Part shown: in pieces, positions 14,742 through 22,605 of the stretch
How the letters are laid out: the number at the start of each line of letters is the position of its first letter
How positions within the stretch are numbered: the first letter of the stretch is position 1
Source: Desulfuromonadaceae bacterium GWC2_58_13
Lineage (GTDB): Bacteria; Desulfobacterota; Desulfuromonadia; Desulfuromonadales; Trichloromonadaceae
Direction: 5' to 3'
DNA length: 28,400 bases
Assembly (NCBI GenBank): GCA_001825565.1
Contig: MHXM01000026.1
Span: 13,771-42,170 of the forward strand
Notes under the pieces: generated by a model
Databases searched by the model: none
Told to the model about the DNA's origin: nothing
Seen by the model: the letters and a program-made list of their open reading frames with translations, nothing else
Made by a program: the position numbers and the translations under genes

Positions 14742-15572
14742 ATGAATACCCTGCGTACCGTATTTTTGATGACCCTGCTGACGCTGGTGCTGGTCGGTGC
14801 CGGCGGCGCTCTCGGTGGCCAGGGAGGCGCCCTGTTCGCCCTGATTTTGGCCGGCGCGATGAACCTCGGCTCCTACTGGTTTTCCGACAAGATCGTGATC
14901 AAGATGTACCGCGGCACCGAGGTGACCAGTGGCCCGCTGTTCGAGGTGGTCCACGAAATCTGCCAACGCAACACCCTGCCGATGCCCAAGGTCTACACCC
15001 TGCCTCAGCCGACTCCCAACGCCTTCGCCACCGGACGTAATCCCCAGCACGCGGTGGTGGCCGCCACCGAGGGGATTCTGCAGATCCTTTCCCGCGAGGA
15101 ACTGATGGGGGTGATGGCCCATGAGATGAGCCACGTCAAACATCGCGACATTCTGATCGGCTCGATTGCGGCGACCATCGCCGGAGCCATTTCATACCTG
15201 TCGCACATGGCCCAGTGGACGATGATCTTTGGCGGCAACGACGACGAGGACGGCAACCCGGTGGCAATGATCCTGATGATGATCCTGGCGCCGATTGCGG
15301 CGATGCTGGTACAGATGGCGGTATCCCGCTCCCGGGAATACGAGGCCGACAAGGGGGGTGCCAACCTTTGCGGCAATCCGCAATATCTGGCCAGCGCCCT
15401 GCTCAAGCTTGAAGCGGCCAACAGCCAGCACCCGATGCCGAAAGTCAACGAAGCCACCGCTCATATGTTCATCGTGAGCCCGTTGCGCGGCGCCGGGTTA
15501 AAGTCGCTGTTTTCCACCCACCCTCCGGTTGAAGAACGCGTGCGGCGTCTGAAAAGCATGACGACCCGCTGA
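14742..15572 (+). CDS. htpX: HtpX-type membrane zinc metalloprotease (M48B)
   Basis: A 276-residue inner-membrane protease of the heat-shock/membrane quality-control type. Two N-terminal membrane segments (about 7-26 and 30-46) precede the catalytic domain with zinc motif HEMSH (127-131) and the third ligand glutamate in SREYEADKGGA near residue 205. Two further hydrophobic stretches (about 140-160 and 180-200) flank it, as in HtpX. The C-terminus ends with FSTHPPVEERVRRL, also typical. The start at 14742 has a strong GAGAGGTGAT Shine-Dalgarno; an open frame from 14676 reads through the leader. Terminators on both sides suggest a single-gene transcript. Confidence 0.93.
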   Translation: MNTLRTVFLMTLLTLVLVGAGGALGGQGGALFALILAGAMNLGSYWFSDKIVIKMYRGTEVTSGPLFEVVHEICQRNTLPMPKVYTLPQPTPNAFATGRNPQHAVVAATEGILQILSREELMGVMAHEMSHVKHRDILIGSIAATIAGAISYLSHMAQWTMIFGGNDDEDGNPVAMILMMILAPIAAMLVQMAVSRSREYEADKGGANLCGNPQYLASALLKLEAANSQHPMPKVNEATAHMFIVSPLRGAGLKSLFSTHPPVEERVRRLKSMTTR

Positions 15573-15601
15573 TTTCGAGCGCTCATAAACCCTCCTGCCG
15601 G

Positions 15602-15634
15602 CCAGGGGCGCGCAAAGCGCGCCCCTGGTTTTTT
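15602..15634 (+). terminator. Rho-independent terminator after htpX
   Basis: Perfect 12-bp arms (CCAGGGGCGCGC at 15602-15613, complement at 15617-15628) with an AAA loop, followed by six T residues. Confidence 0.97.
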
Positions 15635-15653
15635 CCGTTGAAAGGTGGCCCCC

Positions 15654-17009
15654 TTGTCTACTGCCAATCCGCGTCAGCTGGCGTTTTCCATCTTGTCCCG
15701 GGTCGAAGAAGGGGCCTATGCCGACCTCGCCCTCGATGCCGAGCTCGCCAGGGCGGGCCGAATCGATCCCCGGGACCGGGGTCTGGTCACCGAACTGGTT
15801 TATGGGGTGCTCCGCCAGCGGGGGCGGCTCGATTTCGCCCTGTCGCGGTTCTGCAGCAAGCCGCTGGCCAAGGTCGAGCCGCGCGTGTTGACCATGCTGC
15901 GGATCGGTGCTTACCAACTGCTGATGCTCGACCGGGTGCCGGCGCCGGCCGCGGTGCATGAAACCGTTGAGCTGGCTCGGCGGGAAAACCTTGAGCGGGT
16001 CACCGGCTTCATCAACGGCATCCTGCGTTCGCTGATCCGGCAGCAGCAGGAGATCGTTTGGCCCGACCCGGCGGACGTGATCCCTTACCTGGAAAAAATG
16101 ATGGTGTTTCCCCATTGGCTGGCCAAATCATGGGTGGGGCAATTCGGGCCGCAAGAGGCCGTGGTTCTCGCCGAGGCCCTGTTGCAGCCGGCGCCGTTCA
16201 CGGTGCGGGTCAACACCCTGAAAATCACCCGCGCGGCTTTTCTCGAAGAATTGCTCAATCGTGGATTCGAGGCCAGACCGACCCAATACGCCCCGGAAGG
16301 CGTGGTGATCACCGCCCGGGGCGAGGCCACCATCCCCGGCGATGCCGTTGGTTGGTATCAGGTGCAGGACGAGGCGAGCATGCTGATCGCTCATCTGCTC
16401 GGGCCTCAACCCGGCGAGCGGATTCTCGATGCCTGTTCCGCCCCCGGCGGCAAAACCACCCATGTGTGCGCCCTGGGGGAGAACGCCGTCGATCTGTTGG
16501 CTCTCGACCTGCATCCGCAGCGGGTCCGGCTGGTGGAGAGCGGGGCCCTTCGACTCGGTTGCCGGGGCATCGAAACCCGGGCTTGGGATCTGACCCGTGA
16601 CCCGACGTTCCTGGATCATCAGAGTTTCGACCGGGTGTTGGTCGATGCCCCCTGCAGCGGCCTCGGGGTGCTTCGACGCAATCCGGAGATTCGTTGGCGG
16701 CGGACCGCAAAAGACGTGACCCTGATGGCCGAACAGCAGCGCTCGATCCTTGCCAACACCGCGCCTCTGGTCAGGTCCGGCGGTCGGCTGCTCTATTCAC
16801 TGTGCACCCTGACCGCCGAAGAGACTACCGGGGTGGTCCAGTCGTTTCTGCGTGAGCATCCCGAGTTTGAACCGGAGGATCTGCGCGGGGCGGCCCCGGC
16901 GGATTGGCAGGAGTTGTTCGCCGATGACGGCTGCCTGCATACCTGGCCCCATCGCCACGGCGGCATGGATGCCTTTTTCGCCATGGCCTTCCGTCGCCGA
17001 GAGCGGTAA
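15654..17009 (+). CDS. rsmB: 16S rRNA (cytosine-967-C5) methyltransferase
   Basis: A 451-residue enzyme that methylates C967 of 16S rRNA. The N-terminal 140 residues are a NusB-like RNA-binding domain (NPRQLAFSILSRVEEGAYAD; RVTGFINGILRSL). The catalytic half has motif I DACSAPGGKTTH, the motif IV cysteine in DAPCSGLGVLRRNPEIRWRR and the nucleophilic cysteine in LLYSLCTLTAEE. Start: AAAGG sits properly before a TTG at 15654, giving MSTANPRQLAF; a GTG at 15645 is too close to that site but remains possible. It follows the htpX terminator; rpe lies about 180 bases downstream. Confidence 0.93.
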   Translation: MSTANPRQLAFSILSRVEEGAYADLALDAELARAGRIDPRDRGLVTELVYGVLRQRGRLDFALSRFCSKPLAKVEPRVLTMLRIGAYQLLMLDRVPAPAAVHETVELARRENLERVTGFINGILRSLIRQQQEIVWPDPADVIPYLEKMMVFPHWLAKSWVGQFGPQEAVVLAEALLQPAPFTVRVNTLKITRAAFLEELLNRGFEARPTQYAPEGVVITARGEATIPGDAVGWYQVQDEASMLIAHLLGPQPGERILDACSAPGGKTTHVCALGENAVDLLALDLHPQRVRLVESGALRLGCRGIETRAWDLTRDPTFLDHQSFDRVLVDAPCSGLGVLRRNPEIRWRRTAKDVTLMAEQQRSILANTAPLVRSGGRLLYSLCTLTAEETTGVVQSFLREHPEFEPEDLRGAAPADWQELFADDGCLHTWPHRHGGMDAFFAMAFRRRER

Positions 17010-17064
17010 CCCGGGATAATTTTCTTTAGCCCGGGCGGCAAATCTGCTACAAGGAAGGGCCATC

Positions 17065-17175
17065 ATGGTGATTAAGATCCTCAGGCTGAAGGCTGAGAGG
17101 AAGTCCATAGCGCCTTTTGCCTACGGGACCGAAAATATCCGGTTGTCGTACAACCTGATATCGACCTGGATATAA
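17065..17175 (+). CDS. Candidate 36-residue small ORF upstream of rpe
   Basis: An ATG at 17065 with AAGGAAGG eight bases upstream opens a 36-codon frame (starting MVIKILRLKAERKS, ending NLISTWI) that stops 17 bases before the rpe start. No similarity is recognised, and the frame contains a strong palindrome, so it could be a leader peptide or only regulatory DNA. Confidence 0.3.
   Translation: MVIKILRLKAERKSIAPFAYGTENIRLSYNLISTWI
17135..17161. promoter_or_regulatory. 27-bp dyad upstream of rpe (candidate operator)
   Basis: Outer arms ATATC/GATAT and inner arms GGTTGT/ACAACC are arranged about a CGT centre with a single mismatched pair between them, giving 11 of 12 paired positions. It ends 31 bases before the rpe ATG. 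Confidence 0.6.
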
Positions 17176-17192
17176 GCATTGGAGATACGAAC

Positions 17193-17858
17193 ATGGTAAA
17201 AATAGCCCCCTCCATCCTGTCGGCCGATTTTTCCCGCCTGGGCGATGAAATCCGGGCCATCGAGGCCGGCGGAGCCGATTACGTGCATATCGATGTCATG
17301 GATGGCCACTTCGTGCCCAATATCACCATCGGTCCGCTGCTGGTCGATGCCGTGCGCAAGGTGACCTCGCTGCCCCTCGACGTGCATCTGATGATCGAAA
17401 ATCCCGACCTGTACATCCCCGAATTCGCCAAGGCGGGCGCCGACATCATCACCGTGCATCAGGAGGCGGTTTCCCATCTGCATCGGACCGTACAGCTGAT
17501 TCGGAGTCTCGGCAAGAAAGCCGGTGTCTCCATCAATCCGGCGACTCCGGTGTCGACCCTCGAAGTGATTCTCGACGAGCTCGACCTGGTTCTGGTGATG
17601 TCGGTCAATCCCGGTTTCGGCGGCCAGAGTTTCATCCCTTCCTGCCTGCCGAAGATCGAGGCGCTGCGGCGCGAAATCGAACGGCGCGGCCTGGCGGTGG
17701 AACTGGAAGTCGACGGTGGGGTGAAAATAGACAATATCAGACAGATCGTTTCCGCTGGCGCCGATGTGCTGGTGGCCGGCAGTGCCGTATTCGGCACCAG
17801 CGACTACCGGGTTACCATTGGCACCTTGAAGAGGAACGCGGTATCGGTAACCGTCTGA
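17193..17858 (+). CDS. rpe: Ribulose-phosphate 3-epimerase
   Basis: A 221-residue TIM-barrel enzyme interconverting ribulose 5-phosphate and xylulose 5-phosphate in the pentose phosphate pathway. Metal and catalytic residues are in place: H32 and D34 (YVHIDVMDGHFVPN), H65 (DVHLMIENP) and D174 (EVDGGVK). Phosphate-binding segments MSVNPGFGGQSFIP and VAGSAVFG are intact. GGAG lies eight bases before the ATG. Its stop overlaps the start of the Nudix gene (TGATG), so the two are coupled. Confidence 0.96.
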   Translation: MVKIAPSILSADFSRLGDEIRAIEAGGADYVHIDVMDGHFVPNITIGPLLVDAVRKVTSLPLDVHLMIENPDLYIPEFAKAGADIITVHQEAVSHLHRTVQLIRSLGKKAGVSINPATPVSTLEVILDELDLVLVMSVNPGFGGQSFIPSCLPKIEALRREIERRGLAVELEVDGGVKIDNIRQIVSAGADVLVAGSAVFGTSDYRVTIGTLKRNAVSVTV

Positions 17859-18421
17859 TGCTCGATCACGAAAATGTTCGTTGCCGGTTGGGGCGGCAAC
17901 CCCATCGGGCCTTGCCGGAGGCCGGGCTTCGTCCGGCTGCGGTGCTGCTGCCGCTTTTCAGGCAAGATGACGAGGACATGATTCTGTTTACCCGGCGCAC
18001 CGAAACGCTTAATCACCACCGGGGCGAAATTTCCTTTCCCGGCGGCGCCTGGCACGCCGACGATGTCGATCTGGCCGGGACAGCCCTGCGTGAAACCGAA
18101 GAAGAGATGGGTATTCGCGCCAGTGATGTGCGTATGCTGGGGCGACTGGATGACAGCATTTCGATTCACGGCTATCATGTGGCCTCGTTCGTCGGAACAT
18201 TTCCCGCTCCCTACCTGTATACTGTAAATCGAGCCGAGATCGCCGAGGTGATCGAGGTGCCTCTGCAACGCCTGCGCGATCCCGCCATCTTCCATGAAGA
18301 AGACTGGCGGCACAAAGGGCGGGTTTATCCCGTCTGTTTTTATACGGTTGGCCAGCACCAGATCTGGGGCCTGACCGCCGAGATTCTTCGCCAGTTTTTG
18401 CAGCGGGTGTTTGCCGACTGA
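17858..18421 (+). CDS. Nudix hydrolase, CoA pyrophosphatase type
   Basis: A 187-residue hydrolase. The segment LFTRRTETLNHHRGEISFPG, immediately followed by GAWHADD and then ALRETEEEMGI, matches the signature of the NudL/Pcd1 coenzyme A diphosphatases, in which a conserved leader precedes the Nudix box. The metal-binding REUxEExGU core is complete, with an aspartate in place of the first glutamate, as is usual in that subfamily. It would cleave CoA or its derivatives to 4'-phosphopantetheine and 3',5'-ADP; substrate is inferred. The start overlaps the rpe stop. Confidence 0.85.
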   Translation: MLDHENVRCRLGRQPHRALPEAGLRPAAVLLPLFRQDDEDMILFTRRTETLNHHRGEISFPGGAWHADDVDLAGTALRETEEEMGIRASDVRMLGRLDDSISIHGYHVASFVGTFPAPYLYTVNRAEIAEVIEVPLQRLRDPAIFHEEDWRHKGRVYPVCFYTVGQHQIWGLTAEILRQFLQRVFAD

Positions 18422-18478
18422 GATTCTGGCGCCTGGTCGGCAGCCGCCCGTTTCAGCCCACGAAAGGAGAGAACTGTC

Positions 18479-19714
18479 ATGGACGTGTTTCGAGATCGCG
18501 GGCTGCAGACCAAGATCAACTTGATCATTCTGGTTATTCTCCTGGCGTTTTTTGGCCTCTTTTCCTTTGTCAGTTTCAGGCAGCAAAAGGGTTACATCGT
18601 CGAGGAAGCGGTGGAAAAGGCACGCATCATCTCGTCCACGGCCATTCGCAGCCGGCAGTATGTGTCCAGCCAGTTGGAGGCCGGCGGGGTCGAGCTGACC
18701 CGGGAGCGCTACGGGCTCATCCCGCAGGTGGTTTCAACCCGCCTCGGAGGACTGGTGGCCGAAGACCTCGGTTACACGATTCGTCAGGTATCCGACCGCT
18801 ATCGCAATCCCCAAAACGCCCCAGACCCTTCAGAAATGGTGATGCTCCAGCAGTTTTACCAGAATCCAGCACTTGAAGAGACATATCGGGTCACCTATCT
18901 CGATGACCAGCCGACTTTCCGTTATCTGCACCCCTTTATTGTGGAAAAGAGCTGTCTGAATTGCCATGGCGAGCCGGCGGAGGCTCCTGCGTTTATTGAC
19001 GAAATGTTTCCCGACGAAACCGAAAAATCGTATCATTACCGGATCGGCGAGGTGATCGGGGCGGTTTCGGTGTCGATCCCCATGGGGAAACTACAGGCGC
19101 AGATTCAGAAAAAGGTTCATACCGACTTGCTCTACCTGGGCGGAGTCCTGCTGGCGCTGGTGATCTGTCTCGGCCTGCTGATCCGGGTGGCGGTCACTGC
19201 CCCGCTGGGTCGGCTCGGGCTGGTGATCCGGGACATCGTCCGCACCGGCCGCTTCGAAAAACCGATTCCGCGCCGTGGGCGGGATGAGATCGGTACCCTG
19301 ATTGACGGATTCAACGAAATGATGGTGCGTCTCGGCGAGAAGGCCGCCCATCTGGAAGAGTCGGAAAAACGTTTCCGGGTGCTGACCGAAACGGCCAGGG
19401 ACGGGATCATCTCCTTCCTCGGCAACGGCCAGATCATCCTGTTCAACCGTCAGGCCGAGCGGATTTTCGGCTACAGCAAGCGCGAGGTGCTCGGGGTGTC
19501 GGTCGAGCGCTTGGTGCATGAGGAATGTGCCGAGTTCCACAGTGTCGGTGTCGAAGTATATCTAAAGCGCAACGCGGCGCAGTTGATTCGCAAGCTGCAC
19601 AAGTTCCAGGGGCGCCGCCGGGATGGGGGGAGCCAGCAACTCGAACTTTCCCTGGCCGTTGCCGAGTCGGATGGACACCTGTTCTATACGGCGATCATCC
19701 GGGAATGTGAATAG
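18479..19714 (+). CDS. Membrane sensor with periplasmic heme c domain, HAMP and PAS, no output domain
   Basis: A 411-residue inner-membrane protein. A membrane segment at 14-34 is followed by a periplasmic domain (about 35-212) of the Tll0287/DUF3365 type with one heme c motif, CLNCH (159-163), preceded by the typical RYLHPFIVEKS. A second membrane segment (about 216-238) leads to a HAMP linker (about 237-290; RDEIGTLIDGFNEMM) and one PAS domain (about 296-411). It stops there: no kinase, cyclase or methyl-accepting domain follows. It may sense redox state or gas through the heme and act by protein contact. AAAGGAG precedes the ATG at good spacing. Confidence 0.88.
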   Translation: MDVFRDRGLQTKINLIILVILLAFFGLFSFVSFRQQKGYIVEEAVEKARIISSTAIRSRQYVSSQLEAGGVELTRERYGLIPQVVSTRLGGLVAEDLGYTIRQVSDRYRNPQNAPDPSEMVMLQQFYQNPALEETYRVTYLDDQPTFRYLHPFIVEKSCLNCHGEPAEAPAFIDEMFPDETEKSYHYRIGEVIGAVSVSIPMGKLQAQIQKKVHTDLLYLGGVLLALVICLGLLIRVAVTAPLGRLGLVIRDIVRTGRFEKPIPRRGRDEIGTLIDGFNEMMVRLGEKAAHLEESEKRFRVLTETARDGIISFLGNGQIILFNRQAERIFGYSKREVLGVSVERLVHEECAEFHSVGVEVYLKRNAAQLIRKLHKFQGRRRDGGSQQLELSLAVAESDGHLFYTAIIRECE

Positions 19715-19737
19715 TCGCCGCCGATAGGATCAATTTT

Positions 19738-21591
19738 ATGGCCAGCAGTCACCACCGCAGCCAGCGGTTTCTTGAACAGTTAACGCAGCAGGTCCTGATC
19801 GGCGACGGCGCCATGGGGACGCTGCTTTATAGCCGCGGCATCCAGCTCGATACCAATTTCGAATATCTCAATCTGCGCAGTCCGGAGCAGGTCAGCCGGA
19901 TTCATGGCGACTATCTGGCCGCCGGGGCCCGGCTGCTGGAAACCAACACCTTTGGCGCCAATGCTCTGCGCCTGGCCGGTTTCGGCCTTGAAGCCCAAAC
20001 CCGCGACATCAACCTGGCCGGAGCCCGCCTGGCTCGGCAAGTTGCCGGAGAAGGGGCCTTTGTCGCTGGTTCGATCGGCCCGCTCGTCCGCCCCCGGGGC
20101 GAGGAAATGATTCTGCCCCGCAGTCAGAAAGAGGCTGTTTTGCGGCAACAGATGGAAGCGTTGGCCGAGGGCGGCGTTGACCTGTTCATCCTGGAAACCT
20201 TTTCTGACCTTGACGATCTTGAACTGGGCCTGAAGATCGCAAACGGACTGGGTCTTCCGGCCATTGCCCAGATGGCTTTTCTGCAGGAAGGCCGTACCCG
20301 CGACGGGGTTTCCGCCGAAGCGGCGGCCGCGCGGTTGACGGCAGCGGGGGCGGCCGTGCTCGGCGCCAATTGCGGATCCGGTCCGCGCGAGCTGCTGCAG
20401 GTGGTGTCGCGCATGGCGACGGTCTCGAAGCTCCCCCTTTCCGCTTTTCCCAATTCGGGTTTCCCCGAGTTTGTCGATGGCCGTTACATTTACTTGGCCA
20501 CTCCCGGGTATTTCGCCGCCATGGGGCGTGAGCTGGCGGCGGCGGGGGCGGGGCTGATCGGCGGTTGTTGCGGCACCACGCCGGAGCACATCCGGGCTTT
20601 GGCGCAAGCTCTTGAAGGGCTGCGCCCGGCGGCCGTGCGCCGGGCGGTGAAGGCGCCGGAGGTGGCGATTCCCCGAACGGATGCCGTGGTTTCAGGGAGT
20701 AACTTTCTCTCGGCGTGGGGATGTCGACCGGTGGTAACCGTCGAACTCGACCCGCCCCGAGGGCTCAATTGCGACAAGGTCATGGCCGGCGCCCGGGCGT
20801 TGACCGCTGCCGGGGTCGATGCCATCAGCCTGGCGGAGAACCCGCTGGCCCGGATCCGCCTGGGGAATATTGCCCTGGCCAACGCCATCCAGCAGGCGAC
20901 CGGCACCGAGGTGATCGTCCATGTCACCTGCCGCGACCGTAACCTGATCGGCCTCCATTCCGAACTGATGGGAGCACACTTGCTGGGCATCCGCAATGTG
21001 CTGGCGGTCACCGGCGACCCGGCGTCGGTAGGAGGCGAGTCCGGGGCCACCAGCGTCTTCGACCTCAACTCGATCGGCCTGCTCGAACTGCTGAACTCGC
21101 TTAATAATGGCAGAAACCTGCTGGGGGCCGAGTTGGAAGGGCGGACGCGCTTTCTGCTCGGCGCGGCGTTTAACCCGAACCTGCCGAGCATGGACGGTCA
21201 GCTGCGCCGCTTGAACAAAAAAGTGGCGGCCGGGGCGCGTTTCGTGCAAACCCAGCCGATTTATTCGATTCCGGTGATGGAAGAGATGCTGGTGCGGACG
21301 GCTGATCTCGGCATCCCGGTACTGGTGGGGATTCTGCCTCTGGTCAGTGAACGCAACGCCGAATTTCTGCACAACGAGGTTCCCGGCATTAATCTGCCCG
21401 ACCATGTGCGGATGCGGATGCGGGGCAAGCAGGGGGCGGAAGGGGTACGGGAGGGAATGGCGATTGCCAGGGAACTGATCGATGCGGGGCGGGGCAAGGC
21501 CGGCGGCTATTACCTGATGCCACCCTTCGGCAAGGTCGATTTGGCCCTGGAACTGATGGCCTTCATTCGCCGGCCGGATTCTTCAGCTTGA
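19738..21591 (+). CDS. Bifunctional homocysteine S-methyltransferase / 5,10-methylenetetrahydrofolate reductase
   Basis: A 617-residue fusion. Residues about 10-295 are a homocysteine methyltransferase (IGDGAMGTLLYSRG; LLETNTFGAN) with zinc cysteines C212 (ANCGSGP) and C277-C278 (GGCCGTTPEH). Residues about 320-615 are a MetF-like flavin reductase (VVTVELDPPRGLN; NVLAVTGDP; FVQTQPIYS). There is no cobalamin-binding or activation domain, unlike full-length MetH. It links one-carbon folate metabolism to methionine synthesis, although in related fusions the methyl donor is debated. AGGA stands about nine bases before the ATG. Its last nine bases overlap the convergent glutaredoxin gene. Confidence 0.93.
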   Translation: MASSHHRSQRFLEQLTQQVLIGDGAMGTLLYSRGIQLDTNFEYLNLRSPEQVSRIHGDYLAAGARLLETNTFGANALRLAGFGLEAQTRDINLAGARLARQVAGEGAFVAGSIGPLVRPRGEEMILPRSQKEAVLRQQMEALAEGGVDLFILETFSDLDDLELGLKIANGLGLPAIAQMAFLQEGRTRDGVSAEAAAARLTAAGAAVLGANCGSGPRELLQVVSRMATVSKLPLSAFPNSGFPEFVDGRYIYLATPGYFAAMGRELAAAGAGLIGGCCGTTPEHIRALAQALEGLRPAAVRRAVKAPEVAIPRTDAVVSGSNFLSAWGCRPVVTVELDPPRGLNCDKVMAGARALTAAGVDAISLAENPLARIRLGNIALANAIQQATGTEVIVHVTCRDRNLIGLHSELMGAHLLGIRNVLAVTGDPASVGGESGATSVFDLNSIGLLELLNSLNNGRNLLGAELEGRTRFLLGAAFNPNLPSMDGQLRRLNKKVAAGARFVQTQPIYSIPVMEEMLVRTADLGIPVLVGILPLVSERNAEFLHNEVPGINLPDHVRMRMRGKQGAEGVREGMAIARELIDAGRGKAGGYYLMPPFGKVDLALELMAFIRRPDSSA

Positions 21592-21843
21592 GCAGCTGAG
21601 CAGGTTGTTGAGCAGGCCCTGCTCGTCCAGTTCAAACAGCTCGACACAACCGCCGATGAGTTTGCCGTCGATAAAAATTTCCGGGACGGTTTCCCGGCCT
21701 GAGCGTTCGATCATCTCTTTTGCCCGTGACAGGTCGTTGGTAATGTCGTATTCCTGAAAATCAACCCCCTTGATGCGCAGCAGTTCCTTGGCCCGCCAAC
21801 AGTAGGGGCAATGGTTTTTGGTGTAAATCTCAACCGACTTCAT
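21583..21843 (-). CDS. Glutaredoxin
   Basis: An 86-residue thioredoxin-fold disulfide reductase with the dithiol active site C12-P-Y-C15, the cis-proline segment ETVPEIFIDG (about 51-60) and the glutathione-contacting IGGCVELFEL. This is the classical GrxC-like form. GGAG stands ten bases upstream of the ATG. An extra cysteine lies in the C-terminal tail (SCSS). The gene ends inside the last codons of the plus-strand methyltransferase/reductase gene, and its promoter region is shared with the divergent lipoprotein gene. Confidence 0.93.
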   Translation of the reverse strand: MKSVEIYTKNHCPYCWRAKELLRIKGVDFQEYDITNDLSRAKEMIERSGRETVPEIFIDGKLIGGCVELFELDEQGLLNNLLSCSS

Positions 21844-21934
21844 GGACCAGGCACTCCGTTTTTTGGAAATACGGCAAGAAGTTTAACGCAGCATAACGGA
21901 CTGGCAAGCGGTTTGCCAAAAAAAGGAGCCAGTC

Positions 21935-22357
21935 ATGGTTAATCGGTCTCATTTACGGTTTATTGCGGTATGGTTGGTGACTCTGGAGCTTTTGGGTTGT
22001 GCCACGATGATGCGACCCGTGGAGTTGTTCCCCATGGGCAACGAGGATTTTGTCAGGCGACTGCGCTGGCTTGACTATCCGGGCGCGGCCCAGCACATGG
22101 TCGAAGAGGTCCGAGAGGATTTTCTTGAACGCTTTGCCGACAACGAAGACCTCCGGATCGTCGATTTTGGTACGGAGCGGATCGAATTTAGTGCCGACAG
22201 CCGCCAGGTTGTCGTCTGGCATACCTTGGAATATTATCTGCTGCCTTCGGCAACCGTGAAAAAAGAGCGAATTCGACTCGAATGGGAGTTCCGGGAAGAG
22301 AATAAATTGTTTCCCGGAACCTGGTTGATTACGACTGAATTTCCTCAACTTCCTTGA
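21935..22357 (+). CDS. Small predicted lipoprotein of unknown function
   Basis: A 140-residue protein with an N-terminal signal (MVNRSHLRF, then AVWLVTLELLGC) and a lipobox LLGC whose cysteine is C22, so it should be lipidated and anchored in an envelope membrane. The mature part is acidic in its first half and ends with a beta-rich region (RQVVVWHTLEYYLLPSATVK; RLEWEFREENKLFPGTW). I recognise no family. AAGGAG lies six bases before the ATG. It stands alone between the glutaredoxin and the sfrBA promoter. Confidence 0.75.
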   Translation: MVNRSHLRFIAVWLVTLELLGCATMMRPVELFPMGNEDFVRRLRWLDYPGAAQHMVEEVREDFLERFADNEDLRIVDFGTERIEFSADSRQVVVWHTLEYYLLPSATVKKERIRLEWEFREENKLFPGTWLITTEFPQLP

Positions 22358-22472
22358 ACAAGTACCGTTCTCGCGCGACTTCTTCTTTTGCCAAATTAAT
22401 GCATCCGTTGATTGCGAAAGCCATCAGTCCGAAGGAAAATACGCAAATTTTCCCTTGCTTTAGGTCTTCCAT

Positions 22473-22501
22473 TTGTGATATCTAACTGCATACTGTATAC
22501 A
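22473..22501 (+). promoter_or_regulatory. Promoter of the sfrB-sfrA operon
   Basis: TTGTGA (22473-22478) and TATACA (22496-22501) are 17 bases apart. The transcript would have a leader of about 100 bases. The -10 element lies inside a TACTGTATACAA motif. Confidence 0.5.
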
Positions 22502-22578
22502 AGATAGGGAGAGGCGATTGCCGAAACGGCGTGGTCTTTCCCTTTTTTCAAGGGATTTCCGTTCGTTTGTATGCTGTA
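22491..22578. promoter_or_regulatory. Pair of inverted GntR-like half-sites around the sfrB start region
   Basis: TACTGTATACAA at 22491-22502 overlaps the -10 element. Its reverse complement matches TTGTATGCTGTA at 22567-22578 at 10 of 12 positions. The TGTATACA core resembles operators of FadR/GntR-family repressors; the protein is not in this window. Confidence 0.4.
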
Positions 22579-22605
22579 AAGAATGGGTCTCACAGGAGGT
22601 CGATC

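Noticed and set aside
17141..17155. LexA box of the Geobacter type in the rpe dyad
   Set aside because: Spacing between the GGTT and ACC parts is shorter than in the published delta-proteobacterial LexA site, and rpe is not an SOS gene.
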